Shown here: positions 56,219 to 64,000 of the stretch, piece by piece
How positions within the stretch are numbered: position 1 is the first letter of the stretch
How the letters are laid out: each line of letters opens with the position of its first letter
Assembly (NCBI RefSeq): GCF_014489635.1
Contig: NZ_CP060828.1
Span: forward strand, 5,698,501 to 5,762,500
Direction: 5' to 3'
Source of the DNA: Streptomyces roseirectus
GTDB lineage: Bacteria > Actinomycetota > Actinomycetes > Streptomycetales > Streptomycetaceae
Length of the DNA stretch: 64,000 nucleotides
Notes under the pieces: model-generated
What the model saw: the letters and a program-made list of their open reading frames with translations, nothing else
Told to the model about the DNA's origin: nothing
The model's database searches: none
Position numbers and translations under genes: made by a program

Positions 56219-56737
56219 ATGGCCTGGGACGAGTGGGAACAGCTCAAGGCGGGTGCGCTGGAGCGCCAACAGGGCTCCTCCGGGATGCAGTTGAACAGCG
56301 TGGACCTCGGCACGGACTCGAACGGCCGTCAGGCCACGATGCCGAGTGCGTACGGCGTACTCAAGGTCTCGCAGAAGGACCTCGCGGCGATCGGCAAGTC
56401 CGCCCACACCTTGTTCAACGACCTGTACGACAAGGCCCGGGTCGCGGGCCCCTCCAGTGACTCGGCGGCGAAGGATCTCACGGGGCAGGGCTTCGCCCTC
56501 GGCGCCGCACTCCAGCACGTCTCGACCCGCTGGACGGCCCAGCTCAAATCGCTGTTGGACGCCTGCGCGCACATCTCGAACCACATGCACGTCACGAAGA
56601 GGCTGCACGCCGGGGACGACGACTACATCGCGCGGGTGGTCAGCAGCATCGCCGTCCTGGACGACGGCTTCGACGAACGCGTCGGCAAGCCGGGTACGCC
56701 CAACTCGGTGTACGGGGAGCCGAAGAAGAAGGAGTGA
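56219..56737 (+). CDS. Helical WXG-like type VII accessory/substrate protein
   Basis: The protein is 172 residues from ATG 56219, preceded by GGGAAGGTGGC. The pattern is helix-turn-helix-like: MAWDEWEQLKAGALERQQ, SAYGVLKVSQKDLAAIGKSAHTLFNDLYDKAR, then GFALGAALQHVSTRWTAQLKSLLDACAHISNH and IARVVSSIAVLDDGFDERVG. These long amphipathic helices are typical of ESX substrates or chaperones. No signal peptide. It is followed by the large protein and probably pairs with it. Confidence 0.65.
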   Translation: MAWDEWEQLKAGALERQQGSSGMQLNSVDLGTDSNGRQATMPSAYGVLKVSQKDLAAIGKSAHTLFNDLYDKARVAGPSSDSAAKDLTGQGFALGAALQHVSTRWTAQLKSLLDACAHISNHMHVTKRLHAGDDDYIARVVSSIAVLDDGFDERVGKPGTPNSVYGEPKKKE

Positions 56738-56796
56738 GGACGGCGACGTACCGCACCGCCGAGCCCTCCGCCCCGCCCACCGAGGAATGACGCCCC

Positions 56797-59106
56797 GTGA
56801 AATTCGACGCCCTGTACCACGCCAACTTCACCCTGCTCTCCGAAGCGGTCACCGACTGGGGGACGCTCGTCACGAGCCTGGCGCAGCTCCAGAAGGACGC
56901 GGAGACCGGGCTGCACCAGGCGGCCAACAAGGCCAACTGGGCTGGCGTCAACCAGCAGGTCAGCAAGGAGTTCATCGGCAAGACGGCCGGTGAGTTCGCC
57001 GACGCCCACACCCAGGCGAACAGCATCTACCGGATCCTGGAGGACACCCTCGGCGAACTCAAGGGTTTCCACCAGCAGTTGACGACGGCCGTCAGCAACG
57101 CCAACACCAAGGGCTTCAGCGTCCTCCCCAACGGCGACGGTTTCATGGTCACGTTGACGACCCGCCCCCAGGACCCCGCGGGCAAGGAGCCGGACCGCAC
57201 CGCCGAGATGACCGCCGTCCGCGACGACATCCAGAAGATCCTCAACCAGGCGTCCACGAGCGACAGTTCGGCGGCGACCGTCCTCAAGGCCCTCGTGGAC
57301 CAGAGCGAGTTGGGCTTCTCGGGTGCCGACTACAAGGACCGGGATTCCGCCGCCGAGGCCGTCAAGGAAGCCGACAACCTCGCCAGGCTGGCGAAGAAGG
57401 ACCCCCACGACCTGACGGTCAAGGAGTTCGACCAGCTCAACGCGGGTTTCAAGAAGTACGCCGACGACCCGCTGTTCGCCGAACGGTTCGCCGCGACCCT
57501 CGGACCGCAGAAGACCCTGGAGTTCTGGTCCGGCCTCACCGACGGCCGCAACTACGACGTCGTCGACGAACGCCGCGACCAACTCGACGACCTCCAGCGG
57601 GGGTTGAGCCTCACCCTCGCGGGCGCCTCGCAGAGCGACTCCTCCGCGATGACCGCCTGGAAGCGCGACATGACCGGCCTCGGCGCGACGAGGATCGGCG
57701 GCGACAGCGGCCCCATGGGCTTCCAGGTCATGAGCAACCTGATGCGCGTCGGCGACTACGACGACAAGTTCCTCACCGGTTACGGCAATCGCCTGATGGC
57801 CGAGGAGAAGCAGCTCACCGCCTACGGCCAACAGCCCAACCGCGTCTGGCAGTTCGGCGGCGCCGGCGGCACCTACCAACGCCTCAACTTCCTCGGCGAC
57901 GACACCGGCGCCGACCCCCTCACCGGCTACATGCGCGGCCTCGCCAACAGCCCCGACGCCGCGACCACCTTCTTCAACGCCGAGTACGTAGCCAAGGACG
58001 ACCCCAACAACCCCTTCGAGCGAGACTCCGACGACGAGAACAGCTACAAGGGCAAAGTCGGCCTCTCCAACTTCCAGTACCTCTTCGAAGAACGCGACTG
58101 GCCCCAGGAAACCAACCTCAAAGGCGACGACCTCCACACCGGCCAGAACTACATGGCCATGGCCCTGGAAGCAGCGACCACAGGGCACCCGGCGGGGGAG
58201 ATGCCCACCGCGGACACGCCGCCGCACAACAGCCAACAGACCAAACTGTTCGAGTCCATTATCTCGTCGATCTCGCAGAAGGACACGCTCCTTACTGGCA
58301 ATGGCTATATGTCGGACAGTATGGGGCAGATTACGGCAGAATACATGCCGGACATTCATCGGCAGCTGTCTGCGGGAAAAAATGATGAGGCTCTTTATCC
58401 GGTCGTGGGTTCTGTTGCGAACCCTGGAGAGAAGGAATTGACTCGATTCCTCTACGCACTTGGCAGGAATCCGGAAGGGTATGCTGCTGTAAATCTGGGT
58501 CAGTACAGCTACACGACACAGTTGATGCATCACCACTTCACGCATCCCGGTGTTTATCTCGACCCGGGATTCTCTCAGTCCGACAGTCTCAAGCAGGGAA
58601 TGGAGGGGGTTGCGAAGACTGCCGGACAGATTGAAGGGATTATCGCTGCCGGTCGCGCTTACGAGAACGAGGTTCGTGGCGCGGAAGCGGATGCCGAGTA
58701 CAACTCGGCACTGGAATCCGCTGGCACTTGGGGCGGAACTGTCATCGGTATTGGCATTGGTATGGCTACTGCGCCGATGACAGGACCGGGCGGAGCCGTC
58801 ATCGGTGATGTGGCGGGTACGGTTGCGGATGAACTCATCGGCAGCATCACCGGCGGCATGGCAAAGGACAGTACCGATGAAATTGTCTACCGCAACGGAA
58901 GTCTGTTCAATGACACCAGGGACTCGACTTATTCCTTGGTCGAAGAAGCTGCCAAGAAGGCCGGAGAAGCAGCTGGTCAACGTCATCCACTCATCGAGGG
59001 TTCCGTGGCCAACGCTGCAGAGTCAGGATTCGATACCGCCCGTTCTAAGATCAATGACTACATCGAAGGCGAGGGTGTACCCCGAAGCCTCGACTCGGAA
59101 GGCTGA
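56797..59106 (+). CDS. Large type VII-associated protein (DUF6571-like) with a low-GC C-terminal tail
   Basis: The protein is 769 residues. The N-terminal ~110 residues are helical and WXG-like (HANFTLLSEAVTDWGTLV, NKANWAGVNQQ); a large helical middle resembles DUF6571-type proteins. From about residue 480 (near 58,240) composition changes: one 60-bp line (58,381-58,440) has only 30 G+C. The tail contains a glycine-rich membrane-like segment (GTVIGIGIGMATAPMTGPGGAVIG). The switch inside one gene suggests replacement of an effector tail. GTG 56797 is the start. Confidence 0.75.
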   Translation: MKFDALYHANFTLLSEAVTDWGTLVTSLAQLQKDAETGLHQAANKANWAGVNQQVSKEFIGKTAGEFADAHTQANSIYRILEDTLGELKGFHQQLTTAVSNANTKGFSVLPNGDGFMVTLTTRPQDPAGKEPDRTAEMTAVRDDIQKILNQASTSDSSAATVLKALVDQSELGFSGADYKDRDSAAEAVKEADNLARLAKKDPHDLTVKEFDQLNAGFKKYADDPLFAERFAATLGPQKTLEFWSGLTDGRNYDVVDERRDQLDDLQRGLSLTLAGASQSDSSAMTAWKRDMTGLGATRIGGDSGPMGFQVMSNLMRVGDYDDKFLTGYGNRLMAEEKQLTAYGQQPNRVWQFGGAGGTYQRLNFLGDDTGADPLTGYMRGLANSPDAATTFFNAEYVAKDDPNNPFERDSDDENSYKGKVGLSNFQYLFEERDWPQETNLKGDDLHTGQNYMAMALEAATTGHPAGEMPTADTPPHNSQQTKLFESIISSISQKDTLLTGNGYMSDSMGQITAEYMPDIHRQLSAGKNDEALYPVVGSVANPGEKELTRFLYALGRNPEGYAAVNLGQYSYTTQLMHHHFTHPGVYLDPGFSQSDSLKQGMEGVAKTAGQIEGIIAAGRAYENEVRGAEADAEYNSALESAGTWGGTVIGIGIGMATAPMTGPGGAVIGDVAGTVADELIGSITGGMAKDSTDEIVYRNGSLFNDTRDSTYSLVEEAAKKAGEAAGQRHPLIEGSVANAAESGFDTARSKINDYIEGEGVPRSLDSEG

Positions 59107-59109
59107 ACG

Positions 59110-59736
59110 TTGAAAATCAACCGCCCGAAGATCTTCATCCCTGCAGGGTTCGTGTTGGCTGTAGTCCTGGTCATGACAGTGCTGTATGTCTTTGGGTTTC
59201 CGCCGTTCAAAGAAGTGCGAGAGATTAAGGCTGGCGAAGTATGCGGTTCGCTCGGTGACGCGGCGCGTGCTGGAGCGGCGTTGAGGGAAGTTCTGCCCAA
59301 AAAGTCAGAATATTCCTCGAGGGATGATGTTACTGCCTCCCGTGTTGATGAGATGGATAGCTCTTACGGGACGTATTGCTTTGTTTACGGTGACGGCAAG
59401 CAGGTTGCTGTGGCCCGAGCGGAGCTGGTGGAGTACGAGAATACGGATCAATGGGTGAAAGAGGTGGTTGAGCAACTGGTTCCCGCGTCCTCCCTGACTC
59501 CTTTCGAAGCAGGTGATAGGGCCGTGGCTTCCAGTCGGATTGCGGCAATCTATTCACCTTGCCTGTCGCGCGGAGCGAATAGGTACCTCAGCGTGCATGT
59601 CCATTTGAAGGAAAAGGGTGATGCGGGCGATTCGGAACTGCGATCGGGCCTCATTGAATTGGCGGAGAATGCGACCGTGTATGCCCACTCTCGCGCCAGG
59701 TGTGACTTGCCTTCCAAAGTGAATGCTGCCAGTTGA
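59110..59736 (+). CDS. Membrane-anchored protein following the type VII protein (possible cognate/immunity partner)
   Basis: The 208-residue protein starts at TTG 59110, supported by GGAAGG eight bases upstream. One N-terminal membrane helix (FIPAGFVLAVVLVMTVLYVFGF) anchors a ~175-residue extracytoplasmic domain with four cysteines (EVCGSL, YCFVYG, SPCLSR, ARCDLP). It has low GC like the tail of the preceding gene and begins four bases after its stop. That joint composition and position suggest a moved pair. It is not related to a known family; an immunity role is inference. Confidence 0.7.
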   Translation: MKINRPKIFIPAGFVLAVVLVMTVLYVFGFPPFKEVREIKAGEVCGSLGDAARAGAALREVLPKKSEYSSRDDVTASRVDEMDSSYGTYCFVYGDGKQVAVARAELVEYENTDQWVKEVVEQLVPASSLTPFEAGDRAVASSRIAAIYSPCLSRGANRYLSVHVHLKEKGDAGDSELRSGLIELAENATVYAHSRARCDLPSKVNAAS

Positions 59737-59966
59737 TGATGCCGACCTTGTCAACGGTGGAGCGGTCGGACTCTGAAGCGATGAAGGAGCTGATCGTGTC
59801 CTACGTTCAGGGATGTGAGGGGGCTGGCGGGGGTGGCTGAGGTGTGCGGTGACCGGATCTGACGGATTTACTGTGGCTTGATGGTTGTAAGGGAGTGGAA
59901 CGGGGGTGGGTGGGTGTTTAGGGGGTGACAGGTCGTTCCGGGATCGATGTCACGGAGGTGGGTGTC

Positions 59967-61259
59967 ATGGGTGGTGCCGCGGTGCGGCTCAAGGGGGCGT
60001 TGGAGTTGGTGGCCGGCGGGGAGGTGCCGGTGCGGATCCGGGCGTGGGACGGGTCCGAGGCCGGGCCGGAGGAGGGGCCGGTGTTGGTGGTGAGGAACCG
60101 GCGGGCGTTGCGGCGGTTGTTGTTCAAGCCGGGGGAACTGGGGCTGGCCCGGGCCTGGGTGGCGGGGGACGTCACGGTCGAGGGGGATCTCTACCGGGCG
60201 TTGGAGCTGCTGGCCGGGGTCATCTGGGAGCGCGGGGAGGAGGCGCCCTCACTGGCGCAGTCGCTGCGGCGGGCCGACTTCAGGCGCGGAGTCGTCGGGC
60301 TGATCAGGCTCGCGGGGCTGCCCCTCGCACCCACGCCGCCGCCCGAGGAAGCCCGGCGGGTCCGGCATCTGCACACCCGGCACACGGACCGCCGCGCCAT
60401 CAGCCACCACTACGACGTGGGGAACGAGTTCTACTCGCTGGTGCTCGGGCCGTCCATGGTCTACTCCTGCGCCTACTGGAGCGAGGACGACGAGACGCTG
60501 GAAGCGGCGCAGCGGGACAAACTGGAGCTGGTGTGCCGGAAGTTGGGGGTCGGCGCGGGGCAGCGGGTGCTGGACGTCGGCTGCGGCTGGGGCTCGTTCG
60601 CGATCCACGCCGCGCGCGAGCACGGCGCCAGAGTCGTCGGCGTGACGCTCTCGCAGGAGCAGGCCGCCCTCGCCCGTAAGCGCGTCGCCGACGCCGGGCT
60701 CACGGACGTCGTCGAGATCCGCGTCCAGGACTACCGGGACGTCGACGACGGCCCCTTCGACGCGATCTCCTCCATCGGCATGGCCGAGCACGTCGGCGCC
60801 GAGAAGTACCTGGAGTACGCCCGCCGGCTCCACCAACTCCTCGCTCCCGGCGGCCGGTTGCTCAACCACCAGATCGCCCGGCCGCCCCGGATGGACGAAA
60901 CCGCCTACGAGGTCGACTCGTTCATCGACGCGTACGTCTTCCCCGACGGCGAACTCGCGCCGCTCGGCACCACCGTCACGCAGTTGGAGCGCGCCGGGTT
61001 CGAGGTGCGCGACGTCGAGTCGATCCGCGAGCACTACGCGCTGACGCTGCGCCGCTGGGTGAGCAACCTGGAGGACGGATGGGAACGGGCGCTGAAACTC
61101 GTCAGCCCCGGACGGGCCCGGGTCTGGCAGCTCTACATGGCCGCCTCCGCCCTCGCCTTCGAACGCAACCGCATCGGCGTCAACCAGGTCCTCGCCGTCC
61201 GCACCCCCGAGTCGGGGAGCTCCGGACTGCCGCTGCGGACCCGGGTCTGGGCCGGGTGA
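59967..61259 (+). CDS. Cyclopropane-fatty-acyl-phospholipid synthase family methyltransferase
   Basis: The protein has 430 residues. The SAM-binding core is VLDVGCGWGSFAIHAA. Other CFA landmarks are AISHHYDVGNEFYSLVLGPSMVYSCAYW, LSQEQAALARKRVADAGL, SSIGMAEHVGAEKY and YVFPDGELAPLG. It transfers a methylene group to unsaturated acyl chains of membrane phospholipids, or carries out a related methylation. ATG 59967 has GGAGG at the right distance, so it is preferred over GTG 59925. The hairpin at 61309 ends it. Confidence 0.93.
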   Translation: MGGAAVRLKGALELVAGGEVPVRIRAWDGSEAGPEEGPVLVVRNRRALRRLLFKPGELGLARAWVAGDVTVEGDLYRALELLAGVIWERGEEAPSLAQSLRRADFRRGVVGLIRLAGLPLAPTPPPEEARRVRHLHTRHTDRRAISHHYDVGNEFYSLVLGPSMVYSCAYWSEDDETLEAAQRDKLELVCRKLGVGAGQRVLDVGCGWGSFAIHAAREHGARVVGVTLSQEQAALARKRVADAGLTDVVEIRVQDYRDVDDGPFDAISSIGMAEHVGAEKYLEYARRLHQLLAPGGRLLNHQIARPPRMDETAYEVDSFIDAYVFPDGELAPLGTTVTQLERAGFEVRDVESIREHYALTLRRWVSNLEDGWERALKLVSPGRARVWQLYMAASALAFERNRIGVNQVLAVRTPESGSSGLPLRTRVWAG

Positions 61260-61308
61260 CGGGGCCTCCCCACAGCCCCTGCCCGGAAACACCCCGCACA
61301 TGAGAGAC

Positions 61309-61344
61309 GGGGCGGTCTCCACCCCCGTTATGGGAGACCGCCCC
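61309..61344. terminator. Bidirectional terminator between cfa and the second ABC operon
   Basis: GGGGCGGTCTCC (61309-61320) pairs perfectly with the complementary strand of GGAGACCGCCCC (61333-61344), with an 11-12-base loop. Confidence 0.85.
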
Positions 61345-61374
61345 TCGACCCACCCCCCCTCAACCCACCCCCCG

Positions 61375-63903
61375 CTACTCGGACTTGATCGCCCCCAGCA
61401 TGTTCAGCCGGGCCGCGCGCCGAGCCGGCCACAGCGCCGCCAGCATGCCCACCACACCCGCGAGGGCGAGGAAGAGGGCGATGCGGTCCCAGGGGAGGAC
61501 CAGTTCGTACGTCCGCAGGCCGCTCTTCATCAGCTCACCCGCCGCCCAGCCGAAGAAGATGCCGAGCCCGATGCCGAGGACACCGCCGAAGAGGGAGATG
61601 ACCAGGGACTCCAGCCGGACCATCCGCTTGATGCCCCGCCGGTCGAGCCCGATCGCCCGCAGCATCCCGATCTCCTGGGACCGCTCGAACACCGACATGG
61701 CGAGCGTGTTGACGACCCCGAGGACGGCGACGATGACGGCCATCGCGAGCAGCCCGTACAGCAAGTTCAGCAGCAGCGTGAAGAACTGGGCGATCTCGTT
61801 CGAGATGTCCTTCTTGCTCTGGACCTTGATGCCGGGGTTGTCCCCGAGCGCCTTCTCCAGCCCGTCCTTCACCGCGGCCGACGTGCCGCCGGCCGTCTTG
61901 ACCATGACCTGCATGTCGGTCGCGTCGCTCTGGTGCGGCGCGAGCGTCGCGGTGTCGAGGAGGATGCCCCGCAGGAAGTCGTTGCCCTCGTAGATCCCGC
62001 TCACCGTGAGCTTCTGGTCCTTGCCGTCCTCGTAGTGGACGGTGAACACCGAACCCGGCTTCCAGTCGTGCAGCCCGGCCGTGGACTTGTCGACGACGAC
62101 GTTCGTGCCCCCGACCTCGAAGCGCCCCTCCTCGACCTTCGGGCCGACCAGGTCGCCGATGACCGCGCCGGTGACACCCGTCAGGTACTCGGTGTCGCCG
62201 TCGATCCTGGACGGCGCGTTGCGCAGCGGGCTGGTCGCCTCGACGCCCGGCGTCTCCTTCAGCTTGCGCTCCACGTCGAGCGAGAGGGCGTTGCCGTTGG
62301 CCATGGAGACGACGTAGTCGGCGCGGATCGAGTCGGACGCCATCTTCTCGATCGCCTTCTGGAGGCTCCCCGCGATCACCGTCATGCCCGTGATCAGCGT
62401 CAGCCCGATCATCAGCGCGGACGCCGTCGCGGCCGTCCGGCGCGGGTTGCGCACCGAGTTCTGGCGGGCCAGCTTGCCGGAGATCCCGAACCCCCGCATC
62501 AGCGGCCCGGCCGCCGCGATCAGCGGGCGCGACAGCAGCGGCGTCAGGATGAAGACCCCGATGATCAGCAGGACCGCGCCGATGCCCATGGCCGTGCGCG
62601 CCTCGGTGCCCTGCATCGTCGTGGCCGCCAGGACCGTCCCCGCGCCCGCGGCCGAGACCAGCGAGCCGAGCGTGTTGCGCACGACGAGGGAGCGCGTCGT
62701 CGCCTGGGCGTGCACGCTGCTCATCGCGGCGACCGGCGGGATCTTCGCGGCGCGCCGGCCCGGCAGCCAGGCGGCGAGCATGGTGATGACGACGCCGACG
62801 GCGAGCGCGGAGGCGATCGTGCCGGACGAGACGACCAGCGGGCCGTCCGGGAGGATCGCGCCCGTCATCCCCAGCAGGGCGCGCAGGCCCGCGCCGATGC
62901 CGATGCCCGCGACGAGGCCGCTCACCCCGGCGACCAGGCCGACCACGAACGCCTCGATCAGCACCGACCGCGTCACCTGCCGGCGCGAGGCGCCGACCGC
63001 GCGCAGCAGCGCCAGTTCCTTGGTGCGCTGGGCGACCAGCATCGTGAAGGTGTTGGCGATGATGAAGGTGCCGACGAAGAGGGCGATCCCGGCGAAGACC
63101 AGCAGGCCCTGCTTGAGGCCGCTCATCGACGCGGAGATCACCTCGGCCTGGTCGGCGGCGAGCTGGTCGCGCGTCGTCGTCTCGACCTTGTCCGTCGGGA
63201 GCGCCTTGTCGAGGGCCGACTTGAGGGCCGTCTGCGAGACGCCGGCGGCGGCCTTGACGTCGATCTCGTCGTACGTGCCGGTCTTGCCGAAGAGCTTCTG
63301 CGCGGTGGCCGTGTCGAAGAGGGTGAGGCTGCCGCCCGCCGCGACGTTGCCGTCGTTCGTGGTGAAGATGCCGGTGACCTTCGGGGTCAGGACGGGGCCG
63401 TCGACCGAGAGGCGGACGGTGTCGCCGACCCGGTAGCCGGCGCGCTTGGCCGTCTCGGCGTCCAGGGCGATCTCGTCCGCGCCCTTCGGGGCCGTGCCGC
63501 TGGTCAGCGGGTAGCGCGGGTCCTGGGCGCCCCAGTAGTTGCCGCCCTGGGAGTCGAAGCCCTCGCCGATGAGTTCGCCGTCCTTGTCGGCGAGGGCGGT
63601 GAAGCCGGTGACCACGCCGGTCGCCGAGGCCGCGCCGTCGACCGAGGCGGCGCGCTTCAGCAGGGCGTCGGTCAGCTCGGGCCGCTTGGCGACCTCGTCG
63701 GCCCTGGCCTTCTGGGCCTTGGGCTGGACGGCGACATCGACCTGGTCGAAGCCCTTCGCGGAGCTGTTCTCCAGGGCGCCCGAGAGGGTGTTGGTGAAGA
63801 CGAGGGTCCCCGAGACGAACGCGACGCCGAGCATGACCGCGAGGACGGTCATCAGCAAGCGGGCCTTGTGCGCGAGGACGTTGCGCAGGGCGGTGCGGAA
63901 CAT
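61375..63903 (-). CDS. ABC transporter permease with two FtsX domains (paralogue of 12956 gene)
   Basis: The 842-residue protein has the same layout as the permease at 12956: N-terminal helix, large extracytoplasmic domain, three-helix FtsX block, middle helices, second extracytoplasmic domain and three C-terminal helices. The cytoplasmic motifs are QRTKELALLRAVGASRRQVTRS and RSQEIGMLRAIGLDRRGIKRM. It probably couples to the ATPase whose end lies at 63903. Its ATG overlaps the ATPase stop (TGATG), so the pair is co-translated. Confidence 0.93.
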   Translation of the reverse strand: MFRTALRNVLAHKARLLMTVLAVMLGVAFVSGTLVFTNTLSGALENSSAKGFDQVDVAVQPKAQKARADEVAKRPELTDALLKRAASVDGAASATGVVTGFTALADKDGELIGEGFDSQGGNYWGAQDPRYPLTSGTAPKGADEIALDAETAKRAGYRVGDTVRLSVDGPVLTPKVTGIFTTNDGNVAAGGSLTLFDTATAQKLFGKTGTYDEIDVKAAAGVSQTALKSALDKALPTDKVETTTRDQLAADQAEVISASMSGLKQGLLVFAGIALFVGTFIIANTFTMLVAQRTKELALLRAVGASRRQVTRSVLIEAFVVGLVAGVSGLVAGIGIGAGLRALLGMTGAILPDGPLVVSSGTIASALAVGVVITMLAAWLPGRRAAKIPPVAAMSSVHAQATTRSLVVRNTLGSLVSAAGAGTVLAATTMQGTEARTAMGIGAVLLIIGVFILTPLLSRPLIAAAGPLMRGFGISGKLARQNSVRNPRRTAATASALMIGLTLITGMTVIAGSLQKAIEKMASDSIRADYVVSMANGNALSLDVERKLKETPGVEATSPLRNAPSRIDGDTEYLTGVTGAVIGDLVGPKVEEGRFEVGGTNVVVDKSTAGLHDWKPGSVFTVHYEDGKDQKLTVSGIYEGNDFLRGILLDTATLAPHQSDATDMQVMVKTAGGTSAAVKDGLEKALGDNPGIKVQSKKDISNEIAQFFTLLLNLLYGLLAMAVIVAVLGVVNTLAMSVFERSQEIGMLRAIGLDRRGIKRMVRLESLVISLFGGVLGIGLGIFFGWAAGELMKSGLRTYELVLPWDRIALFLALAGVVGMLAALWPARRAARLNMLGAIKSE

Positions 63904-64000
63904 CAGCTCGTACGGCCCTTCGCGTCGAACTGCTTCATCAGGTCGAGGACGGAGTCCGCCGTGGGGTTGTGGACCTCGTCGACCACGCGGCCGTCCGCCA
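63903..64000 (-). CDS. ABC transporter ATP-binding protein (C-terminal end only)
   Basis: Thirty-one C-terminal codons are present (ADGRVVDEVHNPTADSVLDL, then MKQFDAKGRTS and stop); the rest lies beyond the right edge. The sequence matches the tail of the ATPase at 12171 (DGRIVDEMLRPTAETVLDRM). It is the ATPase partner of the permease at 61375. Confidence 0.9.
   Translation of the reverse strand, partial: ADGRVVDEVHNPTADSVLDLMKQFDAKGRTS

Overview
The window is very GC-rich and reads as a Streptomyces chromosome: GTG and TTG starts, long hairpins without U-tracts, two Rpf cell-wall hydrolases, DivIC, a large Mfd, and ECF/ABC cassettes. From memory the housekeeping order (glmU – ABC pair – mfd – SurA-like lipoprotein – mazG – P450 – two rpf genes – eno – divIC – ppx – ndh – cfa – ABC pair) matches S. 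coelicolor around SCO3089–SCO3122. No database was searched, so this correspondence is inference.

1–1.2 kb: start of glmU, tRNA-Gln(UUG) and a double-HTH protein with a LAGLIDADG-like C-terminus beside the tRNA. 1.3–2.7 kb: orphan histidine kinase. 2.8–9.2 kb: a polymorphic-toxin/immunity locus with a YwqJ-type deaminase and SUKH-3 protein on the minus strand, and divergently a nuclease–SUKH fusion and a 1,145-residue YrhB/collagen-like/deaminase/SUKH-4 protein. The divergent gap holds an operator-like cluster and a 163-bp imperfect palindrome. 9.3–17.7 kb: coiled-coil protein, MFS exporter, MacB/FtsX-type ABC pair, secreted lipase, RidA. 18–24 kb: mfd and an ATPase/TPR/membrane/Ig-like protein.

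24–37.5 kb: TetR regulator with two operators facing an alpha/beta hydrolase; GNAT; small MT0933-like protein; HNH lipoprotein; an ECF sigma – zinc anti-sigma – ABC cassette with a perfect Crp-type palindrome upstream; lipoproteins; glycoside-hydrolase-like protein; SurA-like lipoprotein; MazG. 37.5–43.8 kb: G-rich repeats, a secreted protein, a 1-kb repeat-bearing gap, then a P-loop/TPR protein overlapping a cytochrome P450. 44–52.3 kb: two Rpf-LysM genes (the second behind a ydaO-type c-di-AMP riboswitch), eno, divIC, DUF501, ppx, a secreted protein, and ndh with a near-consensus Rex site upstream.

52.6–59.7 kb: a type VII secretion satellite with WXG-like proteins, a mycosin and a 769-residue substrate-like protein, but no EccB/C/D/E. 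GC content shifts inside genes, and the last third of the large protein together with the next membrane gene is clearly less GC-rich. This looks like an exchangeable effector-tail/partner module inserted between ndh and cfa. 60–64 kb: cfa-type methyltransferase and a second FtsX-type ABC pair paralogous to the first.

The strongest candidates for new biology are the type VII satellite with its swapped tail, the SUKH toxin–immunity locus, and the P-loop/TPR protein coupled to the P450.
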